Below are positions 1 to 5,799 of a stretch of DNA of 9,304 bases, in pieces; the stretch's first letter is position 1; each line of letters starts with the position of its first letter. Position numbers and translations under genes: made by a program. The DNA is from Actinomycetota bacterium (lineage in GTDB: Bacteria > Actinomycetota > Thermoleophilia > Solirubrobacterales > Thermoleophilaceae). The notes beneath the pieces were generated by a model that saw only the letters and a list, made by a program, of their open reading frames with translations, ran no database searches and had not been told where the DNA came from. The stretch is from assembly GCA_005883295.1 (NCBI GenBank), contig VAWV01000137.1, forward strand, positions 1-9,304, given 5' to 3'.

Positions 1-301
1 GCGCGAGCAGTGCGGCCACGCCGCGCTTGGCCCACACGCTGCCGGAGGTGACCACGCTCGCGAACGGCTTGATCAGGACGTCGTCGGCGTCGTCGATCGT
101 CTCCCGCACCTTGCCGTGCATGTGCTCACGCCGGCGCTCGGTGGCGCCCGAGGGAGCCGGCTGGTTGATCCCCTCGAGCTTGCGGACCTGCTGCTTCGAG
201 CCGCCCTTCGCCTGCTCGATCGCGAACAGCGCGAACGAGACGAGGACGATCGCGCAGGCGATGGTGGAAGCCCACCGCAGCAGCCGCTTGATCAGGCTCA
301 C
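1..301 (-). CDS. Single-pass membrane protein, C-terminus beyond the window (partial)
   Basis: The minus strand stays open from a GTG at 301-299 to the left edge, giving at least 100 residues. The N-terminus is basic (SLIKRLLRW) and is followed by one hydrophobic helix at about residues 11-29. After that comes a charged segment (EQAKGGSKQQVRKLEG) and a mixed region with GKVRETIDDADDVLIKPF at about 63-80. This looks like a type II or signal-anchor topology with the bulk outside the membrane. I do not recognise the family. The GTG start overlaps the stop of the upstream patatin-like gene in a GTGA, so the two are very probably co-transcribed and translationally coupled, and the protein may act with the lipid hydrolase. 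Its true end and function cannot be seen here. Confidence 0.72.
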   Translation of the reverse strand, partial: MSLIKRLLRWASTIACAIVLVSFALFAIEQAKGGSKQQVRKLEGINQPAPSGATERRREHMHGKVRETIDDADDVLIKPFASVVTSGSVWAKRGVAALLA

Positions 302-1416
302 GACCGGCCCCGCGCGGGCGCGGCGCGGCGCTTCTCACGCGGCCGTGCCCTGAACTCTGCGAGCGCCTCGACCGTCGCGTCATAGCCGCGACACATCAGC
401 GCCGGCCACCGGCGGCGGTCCAGGAAGAGGTCGAAGAAGGCCGCTCCGCGCGTCTCGTCCGGATCGAGCGGCTCGATCATGGTCACCCGGTCCCCAAGCC
501 TGCGCAGGTTGCGGCGAGCCAGCTCGAGATGGCCGCCGGCGGCGATGCGGCGGCTCAGGTCGAGCACCGACGGCTGGTGCGGGACCGAGCCGCCCGCACC
601 GTCCGCGTCGAGTCCCGGCAGCATCACGTTAAGGCCGAAGACCCGGTCGAAGCCGCCGTCCTCCACGAGCGGCTCCGTCGGGAAGGCATCGATCACGCCT
701 CCGTCCACGTACAGGTCGCCCTCCACCCGTACCGCCTCGACCGCGACCGGCAGCGCGACCGCAATCCGCACGAGCTCCCCGAGGGTGAGGTCCGGCGTCG
801 TCTCGCTGCCGAAGTGCTCGAGGCGGCCGCGGTCGATGTTGTAGACCGTCGTGTGGAACGGGATGTCGGTCTCCCCCGCCGACATGTGCCAGAGCCTGCG
901 GTCGAACAGCCGCTCCAGCGCCTCGCCCTTCCCCAGCCCAGTGAACCCGCGCATGGCGGAGAGCGCAAAGCGCGGCAGGCGAGTCCACTGAATGTCGAGA
1001 TAGTCCTGGGGGCGCCAGGCGAGCGAGAACTCCGCCATCTCCGCGGCGCTCATGCCGGCGGCCCACATGGCGCCCCACACGGCGGAGCCCGAGCATGCCG
1101 AGATGGCGGCCGGCCGGATTCCCGCCTCCTCGAACGCGCGCGCCACGCCCACGAGCGTCACGCACGCGCCGCTGCCGCCGGATCCGACGACGGCGACGCG
1201 CTTGCCGCGCAGGGCCGGCGCCGGCCGGCGGGTGATGGGTGGAAGGACGTCGTGCGGGACCGGGTCCGGCCGGTCGATCAGCGGCAGCGGAAGGAGCGCC
1301 CGGCGTGCGGTGCGGAGGAAGCCCAGATCCGTGGCGACCGAGATGTCGTCCCGGACCCGCGAAACCCGCTCCAGGACTCGCTTGACGTTGAAGGGATCGA
1401 GGACATCGAGCGCCAA
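298..1416 (-). CDS. Patatin-like phospholipase family protein
   Basis: 372 residues. Patatin-like enzymes are Ser/Asp-dyad acyl hydrolases acting on membrane or storage lipids. A glycine-rich segment at about residues 76-84 (VVGSGGSGA) sits where the oxyanion-hole loop belongs. The nucleophile elbow is ISACSGSAVWG, with Ser109 the probable nucleophile, followed by a helix. The second dyad residue is Asp238 in YVDGGVIDAFP, the classic DGG motif. The elbow is unusual: A-C-S-G-S replaces the canonical GxSxG. There is no signal peptide, so it is probably cytoplasmic or peripheral. The only workable start is TTG at 1416, with no clear Shine-Dalgarno sequence. A TATGCT -10-like box lies 9 bases upstream, consistent with an almost leaderless transcript. 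The downstream membrane protein overlaps its stop by 4 bases. The family call is firm; the substrate is unknown. Confidence 0.88.
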   Translation of the reverse strand: MALDVLDPFNVKRVLERVSRVRDDISVATDLGFLRTARRALLPLPLIDRPDPVPHDVLPPITRRPAPALRGKRVAVVGSGGSGACVTLVGVARAFEEAGIRPAAISACSGSAVWGAMWAAGMSAAEMAEFSLAWRPQDYLDIQWTRLPRFALSAMRGFTGLGKGEALERLFDRRLWHMSAGETDIPFHTTVYNIDRGRLEHFGSETTPDLTLGELVRIAVALPVAVEAVRVEGDLYVDGGVIDAFPTEPLVEDGGFDRVFGLNVMLPGLDADGAGGSVPHQPSVLDLSRRIAAGGHLELARRNLRRLGDRVTMIEPLDPDETRGAAFFDLFLDRRRWPALMCRGYDATVEALAEFRARPREKRRAAPARGRS

Positions 1417-1424
1417 GGCGGAGT

Positions 1425-1431
1425 TAGCATA
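1425..1431. promoter_or_regulatory. Putative bidirectional -10 element between divergent genes
   Basis: The heptamer TAGCATA reads TAGCAT on the plus strand and TATGCT on the minus strand, each fitting a TAnnnT -10 element. It is the most AT-rich spot in a 25-bp gap between the divergent starts at 1416 (minus) and 1442 (plus). Expected start points would lie only about 3-5 bases before each start codon. I see no convincing -35 on either side. This is an inference from sequence only. Confidence 0.45.
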
Positions 1432-1441
1432 CGGGCGCCCC

Positions 1442-1783
1442 GTGTCCCTGCTGGCCGACCCACCGCTCCTGTTCGCGAACGGCGAGGTCTATGGCCGCCT
1501 CACCTCCGGCAGGGCACCGATCCGTCACACGAGGACGTTCGGCGCAGCCGTGCTCGCGCTCTTCTGGGGAGTGAGCATCCCGCTCTACCTCAACGCGCGC
1601 TGGACGCGGCCGCTGTGGCCGATCCTGCCCGGCCGCGACGGTCGCGACTTCATGGTGAACTTCCCCGGCCTGCGCGTGGACACCCGCCGCACCGGCCGTC
1701 GCATGCACGTGCTGGCCGCCGTCGTGTTCGCCACCTATCCGCTCTGGCTCTGGCTCGGATTGGCGCACGGGCGGCGCGGGTGA
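1442..1783 (+). CDS. Small two-helix integral membrane protein of unknown function
   Basis: 113 residues starting at GTG 1442, which has no Shine-Dalgarno sequence but sits 11 bases after a TAGCAT -10-like box. Two hydrophobic segments are clear: about residues 33-52 (FGAAVLALFWGVSIPLYL) and 88-107 (MHVLAAVVFATYPLWLWLGL). The segment between them carries charges and the phrase MVNFPGLRVD. The open frame extends upstream of 1442, but that part is antisense to the patatin gene and has the composition of a shadow frame, so the GTG is preferred. The stop overlaps the pyrE start in a GTGA, so the pair is probably one coupled operon. I do not recognise the family; a membrane protein coupled to a pyrimidine-synthesis gene is not an arrangement I can explain. 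Confidence 0.7.
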   Translation: MSLLADPPLLFANGEVYGRLTSGRAPIRHTRTFGAAVLALFWGVSIPLYLNARWTRPLWPILPGRDGRDFMVNFPGLRVDTRRTGRRMHVLAAVVFATYPLWLWLGLAHGRRG

Positions 1784-2331
1784 GCGCGCGCCAGACGCTC
1801 ATCGACGAGCTCCGCGAGCACGCCCTCGTCATCGGAGAGGTCACCCTCACGAGCGGGCGCAAGGCCGGTTACCTGATCGACGCGAAGCGCGCGATCCTGA
1901 GGCCGGCCGGCTTCACGGCGCTGGCCGAGCTGACCGCCGCCGAGGCCCGGCAATGCGGCGCGCAGGCGGTCGGCGGGATCACGATGGGCGCGGACCCCAT
2001 CGCCTGCGCCGCGCTGGCGGGCGGCGCCGACGTGGACGCCTTCTTCGTTCGCAAGGAGCGAAAGGAGCACGGCCTGTCGCGCTGGATCGAGGGCCCGCTG
2101 CTCGAGCCCGGCACCCGCTGCCTCGTGGTCGAGGACGTGGTGACGACCGGCGGCTCCACGATCAAGGCGATCGACCGCGTGCGCGCCGATGGCTTCGAGG
2201 TCTGCGGCGTGATGGCGATCCTCGACCGCCTGGCCGGTGGCGCCGACGCGATCCGCGAGGCCGCGAACGGCGCCCCCTACACGGCCCTCACCACGATCGA
2301 CGATGTCTACCCGGAGCGCCCGGACCGCTAG
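1780..2331 (+). CDS. pyrE: Orotate phosphoribosyltransferase
   Basis: 183 residues. It catalyses orotate plus PRPP to orotidine 5'-monophosphate and pyrophosphate, the fifth step of de novo pyrimidine synthesis, in the cytosol. The type I PRTase signature CLVVEDVVTTGGST lies at residues 114-127. The mobile catalytic loop is FFVRKERKEHG at 88-98, which has the K/R-rich pattern followed by HG that is typical of OPRT. An upstream orotate/PRPP-site region includes LTSGRKAGYLIDAKRAIL at 23-40. The length is usual for an OPRT not fused to OMP decarboxylase. GTG 1780 is chosen because it overlaps the preceding stop (GTGA) and gives a normal N-terminus; the long open frame upstream is antisense to the patatin gene. 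No other pyr genes are nearby. The stop shares CTAG with the convergent cyclase gene. Confidence 0.93.
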   Translation: MSARQTLIDELREHALVIGEVTLTSGRKAGYLIDAKRAILRPAGFTALAELTAAEARQCGAQAVGGITMGADPIACAALAGGADVDAFFVRKERKEHGLSRWIEGPLLEPGTRCLVVEDVVTTGGSTIKAIDRVRADGFEVCGVMAILDRLAGGADAIREAANGAPYTALTTIDDVYPERPDR

Positions 2332-3443
2332 TCGGCCTTCAGCGGTCGCGCGCGATGCAGGCGGACCGGGTGGCGCACGCCCTTCAGCTTCCGCCGGCCG
2401 GCCGGCGACCACCTGAACTCGTCCTCCGTGAGGTTGCGCACCTCGGAGGTAGCCAGCACGCTCGTCGGCCGGGCCACGCCGGTCACGCGGCTCGCCACGT
2501 TCACCGGCGAGCCGTACCAGTCGCCCGCACGCTCGAGCGCCGGACCGGCGTCCACCCCGGAGCGGATGCTCGGGAAGTCCTCTGCCTCCTGCTCCGCCAT
2601 GTCCACGAGCCGAAGCGCGGCGTGCACCACGCCCGCGGGATCCGGCCCGGCCAGCATGGCGGCGTCGCCGATCGTCTTCACCAGACGAACTGGCGCCTCC
2701 GCGGCCTCGACTCCCAGGTCGGTGAGCCGGGCCACCACGCCACCGAGCTCCTCGGGCGGCAGGGCCTCGCCCAGCTTGGTGAACCCGACCAGGTCGGCGA
2801 AGGCGACCGTCACCTCCTGGGCGCCGCGCAGCTCCCCCGACTGGAGGGTGTTCTGGTCGATCACCGTGCTGCGCAGCTGCTCCAGCAGGTGCAGCCGGAA
2901 CACGTACTCCAGCTGATCCGCGACGAGCGGGGTGAGCACCTTCGAGGCCTCCGCCGCCCGCAGCCCGAAGTCGCGCTCGGTGTCACCGGGCCGGATCAGC
3001 GTCCGGCCGACGGCCTCTCGCGAGGCGTCCGCAACCCGGGCCATCGCCTCCCCCATCACCACCGCGGTCTCGTGAAGGGAGTCCTCCGGGAGCCCGGCGT
3101 CGAGCAGCTGCTTGAGCGTCTTCAGCGCCTCGAGGTCGGCGTCGCTCAGGATGCGGTCGTCGGGGCGCGGGCGCGGCAACCCGAGCGCCTGGCGCTGCCG
3201 CGCAATGAACTCGAGCGGCAGCCCGGTCTGCTCGCACAGCTCCTTGGGCGTGTACCTGGCCTCGCCACCGAGCACCTGCTCCACGGGCAGGAGCGGGAGC
3301 CTGCCCTCCTCCACCGCCTCCCGCAGCTCGTCGAGCGAGAACCCGGAGTCGTGCAGCTGGTCGAGCAGCTCGAGCCGCGCCTTGCGTGCGGCGCCGTCGA
3401 GTCCCTCGAGGAGTCCCTCGGCCTCGAAATCGACGCCTGCGAT
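2328..3443 (-). CDS. Class III adenylate cyclase with N-terminal autoregulatory domain (Rv1264-like)
   Basis: About 371 residues if read from the ATC at 3443; the first canonical start in frame (GTG 3314) would remove 43 residues. It makes cAMP from ATP. The C-terminal catalytic domain (from about residue 210) has every expected residue: metal-binding Asp217 in FADLVGFT, Lys256 and Asp260 in VKTIGD, adenine-selecting Asp308 in GDWYGSPVN, and transition-state Asn315 and Arg319 in VNVASRV. The N-terminal region (EAEGLLEGLDGAARKARLELL, then YTPKELCEQTGL, then a helical linker) matches in order and character what I recall of the inhibitory, pH-sensing half of mycobacterial Rv1264, so the extra 43 residues are probably real. 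The upstream AGGGAAGG lies 9 bases before the ATC. It follows the hydrolase stop directly and is probably co-transcribed with it. No membrane segment is seen. Confidence 0.88.
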   Translation of the reverse strand: MAGVDFEAEGLLEGLDGAARKARLELLDQLHDSGFSLDELREAVEEGRLPLLPVEQVLGGEARYTPKELCEQTGLPLEFIARQRQALGLPRPRPDDRILSDADLEALKTLKQLLDAGLPEDSLHETAVVMGEAMARVADASREAVGRTLIRPGDTERDFGLRAAEASKVLTPLVADQLEYVFRLHLLEQLRSTVIDQNTLQSGELRGAQEVTVAFADLVGFTKLGEALPPEELGGVVARLTDLGVEAAEAPVRLVKTIGDAAMLAGPDPAGVVHAALRLVDMAEQEAEDFPSIRSGVDAGPALERAGDWYGSPVNVASRVTGVARPTSVLATSEVRNLTEDEFRWSPAGRRKLKGVRHPVRLHRARPLKAD

Positions 3444-3445
3444 CG

Positions 3446-4336
3446 CTAGGCGCCTTCCCTGAGCAGCTCGCGCAAGCGCTCGTCCCGGGCGTCGCTCGGC
3501 TCGGTCGACTCGATGAAGTCGGCGAGCTCGCGGACGAACCGCCGCGGGTCGTCCCGGTACGGGAAGTGGCCCGCGTCCGGGAAGCTGACGAACCGACTGC
3601 CGGGGACCAGCTCGGATGCCCGCAATCCGTGCCGGAACGGGATGATCGGATCGCGCTCGCCCCAGACGATGAGCGTCGGCATCTCAGCGGCAAGGTACAG
3701 CCGATCGGTGGCGCTCACACGCTGGCCGCCCGGGTCGAGGATGGTTCGCAGCGTGTGGATGAACGCCGCGCGCGCTCCGCCGTCGGCGAGCGAGGAGAAC
3801 CCGCGCCACAGCTCGTCGAGGTCGGCGCCCGCCCGCAGGCCGAGGCGGCTCAGGAACGCCCCCACCGCGTCGACCCGCCCGATGATGCCCGGCGACGCCA
3901 GGAGCGGGAGCACGAGCTCGGACCCCGGCAGGGCCGCCGCGCGCAGCAGCATGTGCACCTCGCGGCCGAGCCCGCCGCTGGACACGAGCACGAGCCGCTC
4001 GCAGCGCTCCGGGAACTGGTAGGCGAACTGCATGGCGACCCCGCCGCCAAGCGAATGCCCGACCACCGTGGCCCGATCGTGGCCGATCGCCTGAACCAGG
4101 TCGCGGACGCCGCTCGCGTACGCGCCGAGCGAGTAGTCGCCACGTGGCTTGGCGGACTCGCCGTGGCCCAGGAGGTCCGGTGCAACCACCGTGTAGCGCT
4201 CGGCCAGCGGCTCGATCACGTCCTCCCACGTGAGCGAACTGCCGGTGATGCCGTGGATCAGCACGATGACCGGACCCCAGCCGGCGCGGCGGTAGCTGAC
4301 GCGGTGGCCGTGCAGAGTTATCTCCTCGTGTTCCAT
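3446..4336 (-). CDS. Alpha/beta-fold hydrolase
   Basis: 296 residues with the complete catalytic set of the alpha/beta hydrolase fold. The oxyanion motif is LIHGITGSSLTW at about 27-37, and PDLLGHGES follows at 53-61. The nucleophile elbow is VVGHSLGGG with Ser95. The acid is Asp229 in VWGERDPIIP and the base is His257 in DAGHFPYRDDP. Residues 120-215 form the variable cap. Members of this branch include esterases, haloalkane dehalogenase relatives and C-C bond hydrolases; the substrate cannot be read from the sequence. There is no signal peptide. ATG 4336 is supported by an AGGAGG 4 bases upstream. The gene is divergent from the TetR-family gene across a shared palindrome, so control by that regulator is likely. 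The cyclase gene begins within a few bases of its stop. Confidence 0.92.
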   Translation of the reverse strand: MEHEEITLHGHRVSYRRAGWGPVIVLIHGITGSSLTWEDVIEPLAERYTVVAPDLLGHGESAKPRGDYSLGAYASGVRDLVQAIGHDRATVVGHSLGGGVAMQFAYQFPERCERLVLVSSGGLGREVHMLLRAAALPGSELVLPLLASPGIIGRVDAVGAFLSRLGLRAGADLDELWRGFSSLADGGARAAFIHTLRTILDPGGQRVSATDRLYLAAEMPTLIVWGERDPIIPFRHGLRASELVPGSRFVSFPDAGHFPYRDDPRRFVRELADFIESTEPSDARDERLRELLREGA

Positions 4337-4340
4337 CGAT

Positions 4341-4346
4341 CCTCCT
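4341..4346 (-). promoter_or_regulatory. Ribosome binding site of the alpha/beta hydrolase gene
   Basis: On the minus strand AGGAGG lies four bases before the ATG at 4336. It fixes the start and is the strongest Shine-Dalgarno sequence in the window, in contrast to several neighbours that have none. Confidence 0.75.
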
Positions 4347-4410
4347 GGAGGGACGTTTCGGGGCCGTCGGGATGGCGCAGGCGCCTTCGAGGCAGCGGCG
4401 GCACCACCTG

Positions 4411-4417
4411 TACACTA
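4411..4417. promoter_or_regulatory. Putative overlapping -10 elements for the divergent TetR and hydrolase genes
   Basis: TACACTA gives TACACT on the plus strand and TAGTGT on the minus strand, both fitting TAnnnT. It lies in the AT-richest part of the 119-bp divergent gap and abuts the palindromic operator. A plus-strand start near 4423 would leave a leader of about 33 bases with GGAG four bases before the TetR GTG. No clear -35 is visible for either direction. Confidence 0.4.
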
Positions 4418-4436
4418 ACTAACCGATTGGTCAGTT
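4417..4436. promoter_or_regulatory. Probable TetR-family operator (20-bp imperfect palindrome)
   Basis: The 20-bp stretch has the form AACTnACCnATnGGTnAGTT, with 16 of 20 positions symmetric. It lies between the divergent hydrolase and TetR genes and touches the predicted -10 and start-point region. Family members usually bind such palindromes next to their own gene, so binding here would repress the regulator itself and the hydrolase-cyclase operon. The palindrome is seen directly; the binding protein is inferred. Confidence 0.7.
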
Positions 4437-4455
4437 GAGGTAACGCCGGAGAACC

Positions 4456-5121
4456 GTGAGCACGCGCACGCAGACGAGCACCGCCAAGACACCTGAGAGG
4501 GGCCCACGCAAGCGCCTCACCGCCGAGGCGCGCCGCGAGGCGATCCTGGACGCCGCTCTGGAGGTCTTCGCCCAGCGCGGCTACAACGGGTCGTCGATCG
4601 ACGAGATCGCCCAGGCCGCCGGCATCTCGAAGGCGCTGATCTACGAGCACTTCCCGTCGAAGCGCGACCTCCACGTGTCGCTGCTAGAGAGTCACGTCCA
4701 GGAGATCTTCGAGCGGCTCGCCGACGCGGCCGCCACCTCCGACCCCGGCGAGGTACGCCTGCGGGCGGGCGTCGACGCGTTCCTCGGGTTCGTGGAGACC
4801 CGGCGCGACGCGTTCCGGATGCTGTTCCGCGACGCGGTCGAGCCCGAGGTGGTCGGGATCGTCGCCGCTGTGCAGCGCCAGACCGCGGCCGCGGTGGCGG
4901 GCATGATCGCCACCGAGCCGCGCAAGGGGCGGGGCGATCCGCGGCGGGACGCCAAGGCGATCGAGATGCTCGGACAGCAGCTGACGGGCGCCGTCCAGTC
5001 GCTCGCGCTGTGGTGGGGCGACCACCCGGAGGTCCAGCGGAAGGACCTGGTCGACTCGGTGATGAACTTCGCCTGGCTGGGACTCGAGCGACTTCGGGCA
5101 GGCGAGCGGTTTTCCACCTGA
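4456..5121 (+). CDS. TetR/AcrR-family transcriptional regulator
   Basis: 221 residues, normal for the family. The N-terminal DNA-binding domain spans about residues 20-72: RREAILDAALEVFAQRGYNGSSIDEIAQAAGISKALIYEHFPSKRDL. The helix-turn-helix lies at about 47-66, with the typical IYEHFPSK ending. The rest is an all-helical ligand and dimerisation domain with no hint of the effector. GTG 4456 is preferred because GGAG lies four bases before it and the first 19 residues form the usual basic, flexible tail. It is divergent from the alpha/beta hydrolase and has a palindromic operator in front, so autoregulation and control of the hydrolase-cyclase operon are likely. The ligand might be the hydrolase substrate or product; this is conjecture. 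Confidence 0.93.
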   Translation: MSTRTQTSTAKTPERGPRKRLTAEARREAILDAALEVFAQRGYNGSSIDEIAQAAGISKALIYEHFPSKRDLHVSLLESHVQEIFERLADAAATSDPGEVRLRAGVDAFLGFVETRRDAFRMLFRDAVEPEVVGIVAAVQRQTAAAVAGMIATEPRKGRGDPRRDAKAIEMLGQQLTGAVQSLALWWGDHPEVQRKDLVDSVMNFAWLGLERLRAGERFST

Positions 5122-5128
5122 CCAGGTC

Positions 5129-5158
5129 TTGCGCGAGGCCCCAAGCCGTGCTTAGGAT
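5129..5158 (+). promoter_or_regulatory. Putative sigma-70-type promoter of the secreted-protein gene
   Basis: TTGCGC at 5129-5134 and TAGGAT at 5153-5158 are separated by 18 bases. The predicted start point near 5165 falls at the first base of a tandem repeat, leaving a leader of about 70 bases before the ATG at 5234. Confidence 0.5.
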
Positions 5159-5165
5159 GGCCCTG

Positions 5166-5212
5166 TTCGAGGGGTAACGACCCGTCCATTCGAGGGGTAG
5201 ACGACCCCACCA
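5166..5212 (+). repeat. Tandem 23/24-bp repeat with internal hairpins in a 5' leader
   Basis: Two adjoining copies at 5166-5188 and 5189-5212 share TTCGAGGGGTA, then CGACCC, then CCA. Each copy contains an inverted repeat: GGGT-AACG-ACCC in the first and GGGGT-AGACG-ACCCC in the second. They lie between the predicted start point and the ribosome binding site of the secreted-protein gene. They could be mRNA hairpins or a double operator; the sequence does not decide. Confidence 0.75.
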
Positions 5213-5217
5213 TCAAC

Positions 5218-5224
5218 GGGAGGG
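5218..5224 (+). promoter_or_regulatory. Ribosome binding site of the secreted-protein gene
   Basis: GGGAGGG lies 9 bases before the ATG at 5234 and supports that start. It is separated from the second leader hairpin by only 5 bases, so folding of the leader could affect its access. Confidence 0.65.
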
Positions 5225-5233
5225 ACTCGTTTC

Positions 5234-5692
5234 ATGAAGCTCAGCCGCATCGGAGTACTCGCGCTTGTCATCTCGGCCCTGACGGCCGGCGCCGCAGTGG
5301 CCGACGACCAGCACGTCGACGGGAAGTACCGCGGTCACACCGACGGGAAGTTCTTCACCAAGAACGCCCAGGGTGAGGGCCACTACCGGCGGGCGAAGGT
5401 CACGTTCATCGCCACCGATACCCGCATATCGCACATCCGCTTCGAGGTCAGGGTGACCTGTCCCGATGGGACGCACTTCAGCACCGTCTCGAAGCACGGC
5501 GGCTCGATCCCGATCGGGTTCGACGGCCACTTCAACGGATCCGCGAGCAACCCCGGAGGCGAGGACGTCTTCAAGGGCCGCATCGTGGACAACCGGGCGT
5601 CGGGCCGGCTGCGTCGCACGATCGCCGTCAGCGGTCACGGGACCTGCAGCAGCGGCAGCGTCGAGTGGAAGGCCGTCCACGTCTCCGAGTAG
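5234..5692 (+). CDS. Small secreted beta-rich protein of unknown function
   Basis: 152 residues with a clear Sec signal peptide: MKLSR, a hydrophobic core at about 6-20, and an AVA cleavage site after residue 23. The mature part of about 129 residues has alternating polar and hydrophobic stretches typical of beta strands. It has just two cysteines, Cys76 (VTCPDGT) and Cys138 (GTCSSG), which probably form a disulfide after export. The pattern CPDG, then GFDGHFNG, then GEDVFKGRI, then ASGRLRRTI, ending in SVEWKA, resembles small secreted proteins of unknown function common in actinomycetes; I cannot name a domain. It has its own promoter, a structured leader and a strong terminator, so it looks monocistronic and perhaps well expressed. 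Confidence 0.85.
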   Translation: MKLSRIGVLALVISALTAGAAVADDQHVDGKYRGHTDGKFFTKNAQGEGHYRRAKVTFIATDTRISHIRFEVRVTCPDGTHFSTVSKHGGSIPIGFDGHFNGSASNPGGEDVFKGRIVDNRASGRLRRTIAVSGHGTCSSGSVEWKAVHVSE

Positions 5693-5723
5693 CTCGGGAC
5701 CGGCGACCACCGCGATCTGAGAG

Positions 5724-5754
5724 CTCCGGGCCTCCCACTCTGGGGGGCCCGGAG
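5724..5754 (+). terminator. Rho-independent-like hairpin after the secreted-protein gene
   Basis: A 13-bp stem (CTCCGGGCCTCCC pairing with GGGGGGCCCGGAG, one G-U pair) encloses the loop ACTCT, 31 bases after the stop codon. The tail TCGTCCTT is only moderately T-rich, as is common in GC-rich actinomycetes. Confidence 0.8.
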
Positions 5755-5799
5755 TCGTCCTTGGGCCGCTCCGGTTCGATAACGGCGATCATTCGGGGT

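Noticed and set aside
529..1779. Long plus-strand open frame running into pyrE, which would give a 600-residue fusion
   Set aside because: It is antisense to the well-supported patatin-like gene, arginine- and histidine-rich with no domain, and the pyrE part has its own coupled GTG start at 1780.
1953..3449. 498-residue plus-strand open frame
   Set aside because: It overlaps pyrE in another frame and lies antisense to the cyclase gene, both of which carry full catalytic motifs. Its composition is that of a GC-rich shadow frame.
4338..4347. Shared ATCCTCCTGG at 4338 and near 6069 as a repeat
   Set aside because: One copy is the ribosome site of the hydrolase gene read in reverse and the other lies in P450-derived coding sequence; a ten-base match is expected by chance given the composition.
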